A stretch of 64,000 nt of DNA from Berberis thunbergii (Eukaryota > Streptophyta > Magnoliopsida > Ranunculales > Berberidaceae), in the NCBI GenBank assembly GCA_003290165.1, contig QNQO01008322.1:1-64000 (forward strand), given 5' to 3'. Positions 48,422 to 60,890 of the stretch are shown piece after piece (within the stretch, counting starts at the first letter, position 1; each line of letters begins with the position of its first letter). The translations under genes and the position numbers were made by a program. The notes below the pieces were generated by a model. The model was not told where the DNA came from. It worked only from the letters and a program-made list of their open reading frames with translations, and did no database searches.

Positions 48422-51400
48422 ATGGATACATCCAATATGAATCATCTCAGCCGTGGCTCTTGTTTGCCTGAAATGAGATTAAGGCGTCGTCGGTGTATCC
48501 CGTCATGTTCTTCTATAAAATCGGTAAAAATTTATACCCATTCATCTATAATGCGGATAAATGTCTAGATGGGGTGCGGGCACCGATTGTTTGAATAAAA
48601 TCCCTTTGACATTGTTAGCTAATGTGCATTGTGAAAAGAATTTCATGTACCCATTGTAGGGTTAAATGTAGTTTATTTACGTGTGATTCTTCATTTGAAA
48701 AACAGGTTGATGAGGATGAGAGTTATTGGAAGAGAAGGAGTAGACATGAAGACTTGGCATGGGCACATAACCTTGCTCATGTAATCTCACACTCGGCTCA
48801 ATGTTTTAGTGAGTTATTCTTTCTGATAATTTGTTCACTCTCTCTCTCTCTTTTTTTTATTTTTTTTCCTCTTTTGAACCATCTATGTGCAAATGTATGT
48901 TCATTGGTTTAATTTTTTGAGTTGAAAAAAGGACTTGTAATGTGGAAGAAAACTGAAATTTATACATTTTGGTCTGAGTGTTTTTGAAAATACAGTTCTT
49001 ATATCTTGTGTAAAGCGTTTTCCTCAAGTTCAATTTCATATGACCAACTGTGCAATCTGCCACAGACCTTACTAGTTAACCTGGCATGGGATACTTGATC
49101 TAGATTGAACATTAACTTGCAGTAATTTAAATGTAAGGCTAAATCAACATAAAACAAAGTAAAGTTTATGATTGAATTAACGCTAGCTTCTCAGCTCCCG
49201 TCTTCTGCTTCAAGATGGAATGGTGGAAACTGGAAATTGTATGTAGTTTCTCTAACTCACTTGTCAGTTTCTGGTGGTTGCAGCTAATGCTATGGTTGGA
49301 CCACGATCATGGATAGGAGGACTATTTTATCGCACAAGCAACAAACGGAATGGAAACCCTGATAAGATTATTGATTATACTTTGAGCCCTCTTGAGGTAT
49401 ATGTAAAACCTGTGAAATAATTTATCCAGGAATTGGTTTTCTCTGGTGCACTGGTGTACAGTATCACTCAAACTTTTTACTTCCTAATCAGTTGCTATGA
49501 CCTTTCAGGAAAGTAGACTGCTCAAACTTCAAGATAGACTAAACGTACCTTTTGACGAGACTCGTCCAGACCATCAGGTAGTTTCTTCTTCTTACATTTA
49601 TTTGTACTTAATGTTTTTTTTCCTCTTTCTTCACCATCATCGTCAGCGACATATACCAAATATTGGATAATGGAACATAAACCTTGTTTGCATAGTTATC
49701 AATATCTTACGATAAATACGATACAATAAATGATATATATCATACCTAAGCCTCATCGATACCATACATATAAATATCTTACGATATACCTATATAAGTC
49801 TTATTTTTGCATTTTCTTATTCTTAAATATATATATTATATTTTTATATCTATACACTTTTTTTTGCACGGTATGTTACGATACACGTATGCTTGTTTCT
49901 TAAATTTAGGCTTTCGATATATAATAAGATAAACGTTTTTGGTAACTATGCTTGTTTCTTCAACTCAACAAATTCATATCCATGTTATAAGAGTTTGAAA
50001 GTATTATGTCAACCATCAAACCAATCACTTTATTTATTTAAACCAGTGCCTGCATCATTCCACTTTTCTTTTGCTACTAGTTATTCATGTCTCCAACACT
50101 CCCATCAATTCGAGCTATGTCAATTTAAATTTGAGTAATCGAAAAATGTATATTGAATATGCAAACTAAATGGTTTTAAGGTGTATTACAATGTTTTAAA
50201 AGGCGTTTTTCCGCCTCGAGGCGACCAAGCTTTTTCCGAGGCGAAGCGTAGCCTCGAGGCGAAGCGAGGCATTTAATAAAAACATTATGAAAAATATAAA
50301 TGTATCAAGACAAAACAAGGCGTACACATCATTTTTTCATTTAAAAAATATAAAAGTTTATAAACAAATACAAATGCAGGTAGTAGGGAACTAAGAAAGG
50401 CAACATAGACAAATTTTGGTCATAATAACCTGCCACATGGATTAAACTAAACCAACACATGGACTCACATTAAATTGATACGCAGTTCACACTCTGTTAC
50501 ACATCTTCCTCACATCACAACTAGTTTTTCAACTCAATCTCCATTTTAGATTGAAGAGAGAACATATTAGCAAAACGGAGATTGAAATTACTTGAGAGAC
50601 TGAGATTGAAGCAACCAACAACAACAACAAGCAGTTGCAAACATATCAGCTAGCTGATCTCAGCCAGCCAAAGATCAGCTGTGAACAGATCAGCCAGCAA
50701 CAGCAATACGCAATCTTTTTATGTCGACAATAGTAAACAAGCAACGAACGCAACCTCCACTTCCTCTGTCGCATGGCTTTTTAAAATACAATGTATAGAT
50801 ACAGATCTGAAGACTGAAACAGAGTGTTCGAAAGTCGAAACGGCTTCAACTACTCGCTGTGGTTCGGCTTCGATCTTCTCTTCTCTTCCTCTTCTTCCTT
50901 TCTTCTTCTTCTTCAGTTCTTCCTCTATCTGCTTTGATGGTTGCTGCTCTGCAAAAGAATCACAAGAAGAGGATCGAGTTAGGTTAATTAATGAACATAA
51001 TCTCAATTGTTGGATCTGTTTCAAGATCTGAAACAGATCTGATGATCCCCTTTTTATGAAGCGTACGCCCAGGGGCGGACCCAGGATTTCACTCCAGGGG
51101 GGGCGAAATGACAAAGTAATATTTGTTAATAATAATAATTTACTAAAATAACCTTTTTCCAAAAAAAAAAAATTAAGTGACAAATTTAAATACTACTATT
51201 TACTTTCTTATGTTAAGTCATAAAATAAGATATTGTATTACTTACAAAAGATGGGAGAGGTGAGAGGAATTCACCTCACCAATTTACAAAAAATATTATC
51301 TATAAATTGCAACTATGCAACTCATACGTACAAAAAATATTATCTATAAAGGAATGTCCTTATAAGGACCCTTCAAAACACCTACTATTTCTTTCTAACT

Positions 51401-54400
51401 ATATAATTTAACTACATTTTTACAAATCTACACGTTGCGATCTCATGCTCTGAAATTGTTGCATGATGGCTTCATTTTCAATGCTATCCAAAACATCCCT
51501 TTCAATGTATGCCACCAAACAATCATTCATCCAATCATCTCCCATTCGATTCCTTAGGCGACTCTTCACAATATGCATAGCTGAAAATGCCCTTTCAACT
51601 GTAGCAGTGGCAACAGGTAGAATCAATGATAATGTGATGAGTAAATATACCATAGGATATACGGCATTCTTTTTTGTTTCAACCATCTTCTTAGCAAGAC
51701 CACCTATACCGATTATATTTGAAAATTCACTATTTGATCGCACATCCATAATATAAGTTTTCAATTGATCTTGAAGCACCATCAAATCAAAATCTGAGAA
51801 ATCCATCGGATAAAATTGAGCAAGACGGATCAACTTCTGGTGGTCAAATGCTGAAAATGAATTGTTTGGACTTAAGCATGTCATACACAAAAGTAACTCT
51901 GTATTCACCTCGTCAAAACGATTATTGAGCTCTTGAAGCTGCATATCTATGCACGTATAAAATAATTCAGCTCGATAGTGATGGAGATTTGTAACTACTT
52001 CTTGTCTACGCCGTGATCGCCCCCGAGGTACAAAGTCATCATCCATTCGAGGAACGGTGATATTATGTTTCCCACAAAATGAAGATACATCAGCAATGAG
52101 TGAATCCCATTCATTTTCTCTCATCATTTGGAACCTTTGCTTAGATATTTCAACGAGATTGATGACATTCACAATGTCTTGATCTTTTTTTTGCAATGAT
52201 TTTGATAATTCATTGGTAATTCCTAATACATCATTCATCATATGTAAAATCAGGATAAAATCAAAACATTGCATTGATTCTAGTAAAGCATAAGCTTCAC
52301 CCCTTTGTTCTGAGCTGGTGCCATCTCCAACGACAATTTCAAGTATATCTATCACCGAAGAAAACATAAGAATCAACCTTATTATTGTAGTATAATGAGA
52401 ACCCCATCGAGTATCACCGGCTCGTGTGAGAGTAGTCTCTTGGTTCAACCCTTTACCAGTTGAAAGTTCACCACTATTGAGTTTCTCAATAAGGTCAATA
52501 GTTTGTTTATCTCGAAGAATATCTTTGCGTTTGCATGAAACCCCAACAATATTCACTGCTGTAGAAATTATGTTAAAGAATAATGCGATCTGAGGATGGT
52601 TTTTTGCGACATGTACCAGTATTAGTTGAAGCTGATGCGCAAAACAATGGACATAAAATGCAGACTGGTTTTCTTTCATAATCAGTGCTTTAAGTCCGTT
52701 GAACTCACCTTGCATATTACTGGCTCCATCGTAACCTTGTCCACGCAACCTAGTTATGCTCAAATTATACTTGGAAAGAATTTTTCTTAGTGCCTTCTTC
52801 AGTGAAATTGCGGTTGTATTAGAAACATGAGTTATGCCTAAAAATCGTTCAATAGCACACCCATTTTTGTCCACAAAGCGTAAAACAACTGCCATTTGCT
52901 CTTTGATTGAAAAATCACGAGATTCGTCAACCAAAACTGCAAATAATGCGTCACCAAGATCTTCAAGAATAACGTCGGAAGTCTTAATTGCAACCGCTTT
53001 TGTAATGTCTTTTTGAACTTTAGGTGAAATCAACTTGTGATTTTCAGGAGCATATTTTAAAACAACTTTCTTTATGTCTTCATTGTGATTAGCTGTATAC
53101 TCCAAAAGTTCAAGAAAGTTTCCTCTATTCTTTGAGTCTTCAGATTCATCATGACCACAAAAAGCCAATCCTTGATGCAAAAGAAATCGAATACAGTCAA
53201 TTGAAGCATTTAAACAGGCCCGATACTCAAGTTTAGCTTGGTCTGATTGCTTAACGAAAAATGTTTGGATATGCTGCTTTTGCTTTATCAAATTTTGACT
53301 CATTGTATAAGCTTCATAATGAGTCTTTCCCAAATGACCTTGTAATTTATTTGGTTTCTTCCAATTATCGAACCCTTCCACTACAAAAGTGTTGCCACCA
53401 CTTTGATCCCCGAAATTCGGTTTGAAGAGATAGCAATGCAAACAATATGCAACATCTTTCTCTATGCTATACTCCAACCAATCTTTGTGTTGGTCGAACC
53501 AAGCTACATTAAAACGTCTCATCCCACCTCCCATTTTCTTTTGTGGAAATTTGTGATTCTTAGGCTGACATGGACCCCTTTGTAAATATGCTCTTCTAAT
53601 TATGTCTTGATCATTAGGATGATAGTCTGAAATTCGAGGTCTTGATCCGAGATCTGTTGGAAGATTTGACATATCATAATCCACGTGAATTGGCTTTGAG
53701 ATTGGATCAAACTGACCACCCTCATTATTTTGTAAGCTAGGGGATGGTAACTCTGATACAAACTTTCTTTTCAAAAACTTGTCCATAGCTGAAAAAATAA
53801 ATAATATATTAAATAAGTAGATAAAATATTAATTAAGTAAATAAATATATAATATTTACTTTCAAACATTGTTATCATGGAAAATTTGTTAAGTAACTTA
53901 GAAAAGTTTACTAGTGTCTCTAATGTACTGAGCCAATCAATAGATTGACTCTTCATAAACAAGAAACATCTCTCAACCAACGAGGTGATTTGTTCAATAA
54001 GGATGGAAATATTGTCGTATAACATGTAATTGGTACCCTACATCCTAGCATATGTCAACCCAAAAATTCAAAATGGGGGGTTTGGATACTTTCTAGAAAG
54101 TTTATTGCTAGTCAATAACTTCATCATAAGAGAATAAATTTCAAATACCAGCAAAAACCAATATGTAACTGTAAGGAAGACGACACAGTTATTAAAGAAA
54201 GACAATTCAAATTTCATGCCTGCATAGATATCGAGAATGGTATATTTATACTTCAATCAGAAGAATGTTTAGAAAAAGACTAGAACTCTTACCTGGGAAA
54301 TGTTTTGGAAAGAAGAGCCAAAATACAACTGCAATGAAAGCAATCCAGCTCCCAACTTGTCCACTAGACCACAGACAAACTATTAGATTGTACAAAAATT

Positions 54401-57400
54401 TCAGCTCAAAGCAATGAAATTATGAAAGCAAGGTGCACAAAAAATATGTACCTCAAAAAGTTGAATATTATTGAAGGAAGACTGAAGAAAATATATGGGA
54501 TCAAAAGGGATGTGAGAATGTTTGATTTCCAATTTGTGCGATCCAAGATCAACAAGTAGCTGCAGTAAATGTAAGGAGAAAAGTTAGAACAAAGCAAAAG
54601 CCAAATTATGACAATCTAGGAGTTGAAATTGTTAAACGCAATTGTTTCAGCATGAATGTGCAACACCTTGTCCGCACACTAATAATTCATTACAATCAAA
54701 CTCCCTGCGAACTTTGAAGACATCCTAAGAACCAAATGTAAAATGCCAAATCACACAAAAAAGGGGTTCTAATGACCTAAAGAAGCATGAAAAAAAAGGT
54801 AAAAAAAGAAAGAACAGAACTACAGTAGACACTAAGAAATCAGATTCTTTGCATAAGACAGCAAATATATTTTTACTATATTTGGATTAGCAGAATGTGT
54901 TCCCTCACTGTTTTTAATACTGTTAAAATTGTTTTTGGGAGAACTATTTTGTTAACAATGGAATTGGTAATCTACTAATATGAACAAATTTCGCTAAACA
55001 CATATTTGACTTATTGTCCAAATTCCTTCATTTTTACCAGAAAAAGCCAGTCAAACCCAATCTTTAACTAGAAAACCAATCAACATATTACTCCTAAATA
55101 TTCCAAATTTGCATCAAATCATCTCATCTCTCCCAATCCCTCTACACCAAATATTCCAAATCCATAGTAAGCTGAAACATCTTCGAATCCCCAAACCCCC
55201 GTCTAACCCTAACTTAACCCCTATTTCTTTCCTTCCCCCAATTCTTCTTCATCAAAAACCCATTTTTAATCCATCCATTGAACCCGATCGAATCGAATTT
55301 CCTCCCTCCTCTGTTCTGCAGACCATTTTCTTTCTTGCATTTCTTCTACCATTCAACAAAGTGAGAAACAAAGCAAGAGCAGCCAGCAGGAAACAAAGTG
55401 AGAAACAAAGCAAGAGCATCCATGGGTTTGCTTAATACCTGGGGAAGCCCTAGTTGCGCGCGCCGCTGCTTTGTGTGGCTGTGTGACTGTGTGAGAGACT
55501 CGAGAGAACAAAGAAGGGGAAGCCCTCGTTGCGCTTTGTACGGCTGTGAGGAGGAGAGACTCGAAGAAGGGGAAGATGTAATGTAATAGCCAACTTTTTT
55601 TTTTTTTTTATATGAACCAAAAAAAATTTTAATTTTTTTTTAAAAGTTCAGGGGGGGCAGCTGCCCCCTTGGTCCCTGAATAGGTCCGCCCATGCGTACG
55701 CCTCGAAGCGTACGCTTTTGAAAATAAGGCGAGCGCCTTGAATTAGTATCTTGACTCATAAGCTTAGAGGCGTTTCGTTTGCGCCCCGCCTCGAAGCGCT
55801 CCTCAACACGTACGCCCCGATCGCTTTTTAAAACACTGGTGTATTATACTCAAATGTCTGTTATTATAATGTAAAACATTATAAACCTTAGGGCGTGTTT
55901 GATTACAAGGAAAATTTTCTGAAGAAAATTTGCAAAAGTGAGAAGGGAGAGGAAGAAAAGAGGGAGAGAATAAAGAACATGCATTTGAGATGATCACTAT
56001 CCTCTTGGTTTGTTACAAAATTATGGAAAACATTTTCTTGGGGGGAGCTAAGAAAGTTTTTGCCATAAATAGAGTCAACTTCTAGCTCAAGATGGAGAAT
56101 TTTTTTCCTACTTCTCCCATTTATTCTTTCTTTTTGTGATTTTCCCATGGAAAATTTTCCTTAGATCAAACACACCCTTAGATTCAAACTTGATCAAAAT
56201 GCGAATCATTTGAAAAATCACATTTTCAAACTCAAGGCAATTGTTGCATGGTGTCTCACACTAGAATGGGTTCTCATAAACTCTCAACTTCCCCAAAATA
56301 TGAGTTTTGGGTCTTTCTTTGAATGTTCTCTAATATATGTACATCAACATGCCTCTTATATTATCATATCTTTAGAAAAATTTTACAATTTGAAATTCAT
56401 TACACATTCTTCTAATATTAAAATACATATTTCAAAATTCTAACATTTAGTATTGATCATTAGTTTCATTTGAAAGATTTAAAAAATGTATTGTAATGAT
56501 ACCAAGTTTATTGAAATTTGATAGTTATGACAATTTGAGAAACACAAATAGACTTTGTCTCCATCATGTGCCACGCACACACATTTAAATTTTTTGTTCA
56601 TTTTGTTTTGTGATTCTAGATGCATTTTATATACAACCATGCCATCATTTGAGAATGAATCTTCACCTCAAATCTTAAAGTAGATTGAATCCCAACCACC
56701 CCAACATTCTGTCCGAGCCACTAGATATTCTTTTTTTCCCCACGCATAAAAAAAACTCTACCTCCCTTATTAGTTAGATTTTAGATCCAAGTAATACACA
56801 TTTTTTATTTTTATTTTTATTTTTATATCATCATATTTCCACACAGATAAATGCATATAACCCATGTCAGCAACAAATCACTGATTATTTTTTAAGATGC
56901 TATGCTGTTTTATCTTGTTTTATGGATAAAGAGTTATGAGAAACTCTCATGTCGAATTATTTTGTGCAAATGAAACTGTTGTTTTTTAGATAATAGGTTA
57001 TCATGACCAAGATAGAACTAAACATCAGAAAAATAATTTTCTATTAGAGGCTATTTCTTATAGTTTGTCGACCGAAGAAATATATTCCATCCATTATGTC
57101 TTGCAGAGATGGATAGTACGACAATGCTATATTATTTGAATCAGGGCTTCTAAGATATATATACATAAGATCCATGAACTAAGTTGTTTGTACTAAATTT
57201 CCGACTACCTTTGATGTACTTAGAAAATTTGAAACTCTGTTAATTTTTGTGAGAATGATCACTAACTCACATTGATCACCTCCTCCAAAAATTCAACTGC
57301 CTTAAAAATTGCTAACCCCATCATCTATGCTCTTAATGTCAAAGGTGAAATGGACAATTGTAACTCTTCAACTTAGGAAACATTTTTTGTGGGGGTACAG

Positions 57401-58350
57401 ATATCAGAATGCAATGATATTTGGTGGCAATGATCTGCATGCTAAAAAGCTCAGTTGCACAAAAGATCAACAAGTTTCAAATTTTTCAAGTACATAAAGG
57501 TGACTTAGTATGAAAGTTCAGTTCAGAAAAAACTTAGTCAATCGTCTGTTATTTATAGGCCATCCCTAACACACATTTTTGGTGTTTCCCTAGGAACATG
57601 CCTTGGGAATTGGTAGAGTTTTTTTAGGAGAGTGATGGAAACGAATACTAAAATGAAGGGGAGAGTGAAGAGGGAAAGAAAGGCTTTCTAGTTTTGAGTC
57701 CCATATCCAGAGTTCAATTATCTTTTGGTGTTTAAGTGATATAAAGATGTATCAGACTATCAGATATATATATACATATATAGTTATAGATAATGTAGAA
57801 TTTTTATTTATTGAGAAGGATCAAGACCAAGTAACTTAAAAGATTTTTCAGCTACATTGCAATGCTATATTAATTTACAAGAAAAGAATCCATCTCAAAC
57901 TGTACGAGGAAATATCATTCCCAATGCCACACCATACACCATAAAAAAGAAAAGAAAAATAATATCTTCTATAGGAACTCTTCTAACATCTGTCGCTTCT
58001 TTGTTGAATACCAATCCGTTTCTTCAAGCTTGAAGCTCTACATTATGGCATATGGGGTGAGAGATCATAGAAGTTTACTCACACTTGTACGTTGTACCCC
58101 ATGCTTTGGAGCACCGTGATTACAGATTGCGAAGTAAAATAAAGTTATCAGATAAATGAAGTTATACATTGTACATTATACTTCTTTTTCTTGGTGCCAT
58201 CTAGGATTATCTGATTTGTCTGCCTCATTGTCAGGAAGCTCTTAGAGCATTATGGCATGCTGCTTTTCCAGATGTTGAACTTAACGGCCTGATCTCTGAC
58301 CAATGGAAAGAAATGGGATGGCAAGGTCCTAATCCATCGACTGACTTTAG
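48422..58350 (+). CDS. ELMO/CED-12 domain protein, 5' part of gene (continues past window)
   Basis: Plant ELMO-domain proteins share the domain that in animals works with DOCK-type Rac exchange factors; their plant role is largely unsettled. Exons: 48422-48523, 48706-48808, 49284-49396, 49509-49577, 58235-58350, all GT-AG with consistent phases (167 codons plus 2 bases). The start ATG at 48422 directly follows an in-frame TAG and a TTAG acceptor. The protein begins MDTSNMNHLSRGSCLPEMRL, with an Arg-rich stretch. Exon 2 ends HNLAHVISHSAQCF. Exon 3 reads NAMVGPRSWIGGLFYRTSNK, exon 4 ESRLLKLQDRLNVPFDETRP. Exon 5 opens the ELMO domain: EALRALWHAAFPDVELNGLI, then SDQWKEMGWQGPNPSTDFR. The next exon (GGGFISLENLL in relatives) was not found before 64000. 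Intron 4 is 8.66 kb, swollen by hAT insertions. No frame break is seen. Confidence 0.88.
49691..49950. mobile_element. hAT-type MITE, 260 bp, in ELMO intron 4
   Basis: Ends are CATAGTTATCAA and, inverted, CATAGTTACCAA. The flanks are CTTGTTTG (49683-49690) and CTTGTTTC (49951-49958), 7 of 8 bases equal. AT-rich interior with TACGATA repeats and no coding capacity. Confidence 0.75.
51070..55694 (-). mobile_element. Autonomous-looking hAT transposon (TTF-type/ZMYM1-like), 4.6 kb
   Basis: Ends are CAGGGGCGGACC and, inverted at the right, CATGGGCGGACC, followed by pairing GC-rich GGGGGGGC tracts. Perfect 8-bp duplication CGTACGCC lies at 51062-51069 and 55695-55702. It contains the full-length transposase on the minus strand. 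It sits inside the hAT element 50189-55838, so it is the younger insertion. The presence of ends, duplication and open frame makes this copy potentially competent; expression cannot be judged. Confidence 0.92.
51420..53786 (-). CDS. hAT transposase with TTF-type zinc finger, 788 aa
   Basis: One uninterrupted frame of 788 codons. Residues ~90-180 form the TTF-type zinc-finger region (FNVAWFDQHKDWLEYSIEKD, CLHC at 115-118). Residues ~190-430 match the DUF4371 domain. Residues ~690-775 form the hAT C-terminal dimerisation domain (LSLILPVATATVERAFSAMH). Candidate catalytic acids are D288 (VLVDESRD), D353 (GYDGASNMQG) and E731 (TVERAF), with the conserved HCFAHQLQL near 380. Length is normal for plant zinc-finger MYM-type 1-like/TTF-type transposases, and MDKFLKRKF is the usual style of start. 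The protein would bind the element ends and catalyse cut-and-paste transposition in the nucleus. No inactivating change is visible. Some such proteins are domesticated host genes, but the element ends around this one argue for a real transposon. Confidence 0.93.
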   Translation of the reverse strand: MDKFLKRKFVSELPSPSLQNNEGGQFDPISKPIHVDYDMSNLPTDLGSRPRISDYHPNDQDIIRRAYLQRGPCQPKNHKFPQKKMGGGMRRFNVAWFDQHKDWLEYSIEKDVAYCLHCYLFKPNFGDQSGGNTFVVEGFDNWKKPNKLQGHLGKTHYEAYTMSQNLIKQKQHIQTFFVKQSDQAKLEYRACLNASIDCIRFLLHQGLAFCGHDESEDSKNRGNFLELLEYTANHNEDIKKVVLKYAPENHKLISPKVQKDITKAVAIKTSDVILEDLGDALFAVLVDESRDFSIKEQMAVVLRFVDKNGCAIERFLGITHVSNTTAISLKKALRKILSKYNLSITRLRGQGYDGASNMQGEFNGLKALIMKENQSAFYVHCFAHQLQLILVHVAKNHPQIALFFNIISTAVNIVGVSCKRKDILRDKQTIDLIEKLNSGELSTGKGLNQETTLTRAGDTRWGSHYTTIIRLILMFSSVIDILEIVVGDGTSSEQRGEAYALLESMQCFDFILILHMMNDVLGITNELSKSLQKKDQDIVNVINLVEISKQRFQMMRENEWDSLIADVSSFCGKHNITVPRMDDDFVPRGRSRRRQEVVTNLHHYRAELFYTCIDMQLQELNNRFDEVNTELLLCMTCLSPNNSFSAFDHQKLIRLAQFYPMDFSDFDLMVLQDQLKTYIMDVRSNSEFSNIIGIGGLAKKMVETKKNAVYPMVYLLITLSLILPVATATVERAFSAMHIVKSRLRNRMGDDWMNDCLVAYIERDVLDSIENEAIMQQFQSMRSQRVDL
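55891..56177. mobile_element. Tourist-like MITE (PIF/Harbinger), 287 bp
   Basis: Ends are GGGCGTGTTTGATTACAAGG and, inverted, GGGTGTGTTTGATCTAAGG, followed by GAAAATTTTC on both sides. The trinucleotide TTA flanks both ends (55888-55890, 56178-56180). This is the classic Tourist layout. Confidence 0.85.
56181..58234 (+). other. Remainder of ELMO intron 4, no gene seen
   Basis: AT-rich intronic sequence. No exon-like segment, RNA gene or paired element ends were recognised. Confidence 0.5.
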
Positions 58351-59026
58351 GTGATTCTATTAGTCCTTTTGTCACTCGATTTCAATTTTAGCTTGAACTT
58401 TAGTTTTATTTGTACTAAATTATAGTTCAAACTTTCTGATTTGCTTGACTGACCCAGTGTAGCTTCTAGCAGTCAGCAACTTCGTAACACATGCATATAT
58501 AACAGATAACATAATAAAGGAACATAAAATTTCAGCTGATCAGTAAAAATTAGGATTAAGGTTTTATTATTATCATTTTTTTATCATTAACATTTCATAT
58601 AACAGTGCCATACTTTCTGAAGATATGCTCCAGGTTGTAATTTTTATTCTTTTGCTTAAATTAATTATGAAAAAGTCTGATACTGTGTATGTTATGTCAT
58701 GCGGTTAATTCAACATGAATTTTATGTGAGATTGGATTTATGTTCTTCCACATATGCTCCCCTCACATGAAGAAATCCATATCAGAAGGAAGTAGATTTT
58801 AGTTATCTTAATTTATGTAGTTTTGCTTGTAAGCTAAGAAAGATAACAGTGGCTAGTAATTGCTAGTACGAATTTTCTCCCTTGCAGTTCATTTGTAACT
58901 AGAAATTACATTGGTCTTGCTGTCACTTTGATTTACGAAACTTGGCCCATGTGAGCTGTTAGTGTTATTTGGTTGCTAGCCATTCCAAGAATGACTAGTA
59001 GTTAGGCGTGGTCAGTTTGGGATTAG

Positions 59027-59647
59027 ATGTGCAGTTAAAACAATGTTATAAAGTCGTTATAACTCCGATATAACACTTAACGGGGTTGAGCTGTTATGTT
59101 ATGACACTATCACATTATGGTATCACAGCTCGCATATAATAGTGTTATATGGCCGTTATTGAGATAAATTTTGTGCGTTATATGACCGTTATTGAGATAA
59201 CAATTTTTTTCTTTTCAATAACGTCATTTTAATGTTTTTGTCTAATACATAATAAAAAATTAAAATAAATACAAAGTCACCCATTTCATTCTCGATCGAA
59301 CCGGAACCTAGACTCATAGAAAAGAAGAAGAACCAGAGCTCGCCGTTGTCAATCGACAGAGAACCAGACATCGCTGTTTGACAGAGAACGAGAAAAGGGA
59401 AGAAGACGAAGAGTCGATCACACTCTCTGTTGCAATCTCACACTCATACGAAGGGAAGATGTTTTTTTATTAATGTTTTTTGTTTTTGAATTTAATGTTA
59501 TGAACATGATTTACTTTTTTGACTCTATAATATATTAATACTTTGTTGGGATATTAAAAAATTATTCTATTATATATCAATATATCCCGTTATAACCTAT
59601 AACGTTATTGGATCGTTATGAGTTTGTTATCCATTTTAACTGCATAG
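59027..59647. mobile_element. hAT-type MITE with GGGATTAG duplication
   Basis: Inverted ends contain TGCAGTTAAAA on each side. GGGATTAG lies directly outside both ends (59019-59026, 59648-59655), a perfect 8-bp duplication. The interior has inverted GTTATAACG/CGTTATA-type motifs and a less AT-rich middle (59290-59455) of unknown origin. Confidence 0.75.
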
Positions 59648-59725
59648 GGGATTAGTATATTAATCGCCTAGTGCCAACACCTTAGATTTTCTTCATCTTC
59701 TAATACTAAGTATAGTTATTAAACA

Positions 59726-60890
59726 GTGCACTTAGGAAGCACCGATACCAATGAAGCACAAACTTTCCAAATCCTAGTAAAACGCGTGTCGGATACGGAT
59801 ACGGATACGCGCGCGATTCGTGGCCGATACGTATCCGACATGCGGTCAACTTGACTTGGTCCGGACACAGCCTGGACACGGTCCGGATACGGTCCAGATA
59901 CGGTTAAGATTCGGTTGCTAATAATTTTTTTTTTCCAAATCTTGATAAGATCGGACGGTCGAGATGTAAAGCTCTAATATAAAACCTAATCTTCCGATTT
60001 CATCTTTGATCTTTCTCAAACCAACCCAACCAGCAGAGAGACCTTAGAGGAGGAATCGATGAAGAAGAGAAAGAAGGAAGGGAAGAAGAAATAAGAAAAT
60101 ACAAATCGAATCAACAATAGAAAGATTATGGGGTCGATCTGATCGGGATTCCTTTTGGGGTCGATCTGCTTCTCAAGTCTCTGGAATACAAATCTCTCTC
60201 ATTCATTTGATCTGCTTTTCAAGTCTCTGGAATTCCTTCTGGGGTCGATCTGATCGGGATTCGTTTTCTTGGGTTTGATTCAATCGAGGAGGAAAAAGAG
60301 GAAAGGTGGAAGCTTTTTTGCTTTTTGATCTGGGTTTCAAGATCTATTTTTATTTATAGGTTTTCTTAAGGTGTCAATGTTTGGGTTTCGAAGAAGACTT
60401 TGGAGTTCGGATTTCACTCTCTCTCTCCCCAAAATAAAATAAAATTGTGGAATGGAAGGTTTTTACGATCTGAAATGGATTAAAAAAAAGGAGAGATTTG
60501 AAGGGGGTAATAATTTATAGTCGAGAGAGTTGATGTGAATGAGGCGTTCAGAGCCGTTGGATGGTTTAGTTGGGAGAGATTTTTTGACACGTGTGTGAAT
60601 TCAACGGTCGTAATCTGAGGGGTTTGGTGGAGGTGGATGGGAGATGGGGATATTTGCTCTCTTGTGTTGGGCCGTTGGATAGGTTTGAAGATGCTACTTG
60701 TGTGTTTCAAGGATGGTATCGGCCGAGATTGTGTTATTAAGTAAATTAGGAATTTAGATTGGTTTGCACACAAGTTATTTTTAAATCCACATGAATGTTA
60801 ATAGTTTTTTAACAAAATATAAAAATAAAAATAAAGTTTGATTGACGTGTCGCCGTGTCGTATCCGTGTCTGTGCATCCTAGACCGATAC
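59726..60890. repeat. MITE-like region with GGATACG repeats at both ends
   Basis: TTAGGAAGCACCGATACC near 59730 pairs with the inverted end CTAGGATGCACAGACACGG near 60880. GGATACGGATACG and CCGTATCC motifs cluster at both ends. Inside, a duplicated phrase (CTTYTCAAGTCTCTGGAATWC) occurs at about 60168 and 60216. No target duplication could be fixed. Confidence 0.45.

Larger units (their letters stand above)
50189..55838. mobile_element. hAT-type element split by a second hAT element
   Basis: The outer element has ends CAATGTTTTAAAAGGCG and, inverted, CAGTGTTTTAAAAAGCG, with perfect 8-bp duplication GTGTATTA (50181-50188, 55839-55846). Subtracting the inner element leaves about 1.0 kb with GCCTCGAGGCG-type repeats at both ends and no transposase. 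It resembles the MITE at 25238 in its TGTTYTAAAA ends and GC-rich subterminal motifs. Confidence 0.88.

Noticed and set aside
50681..51183. Frames of 116 and 154 codons on both strands
   Set aside because: They overlap each other in the non-coding interior of the outer hAT element and cross the inner element boundary; composition is low-complexity Ser/Glu.
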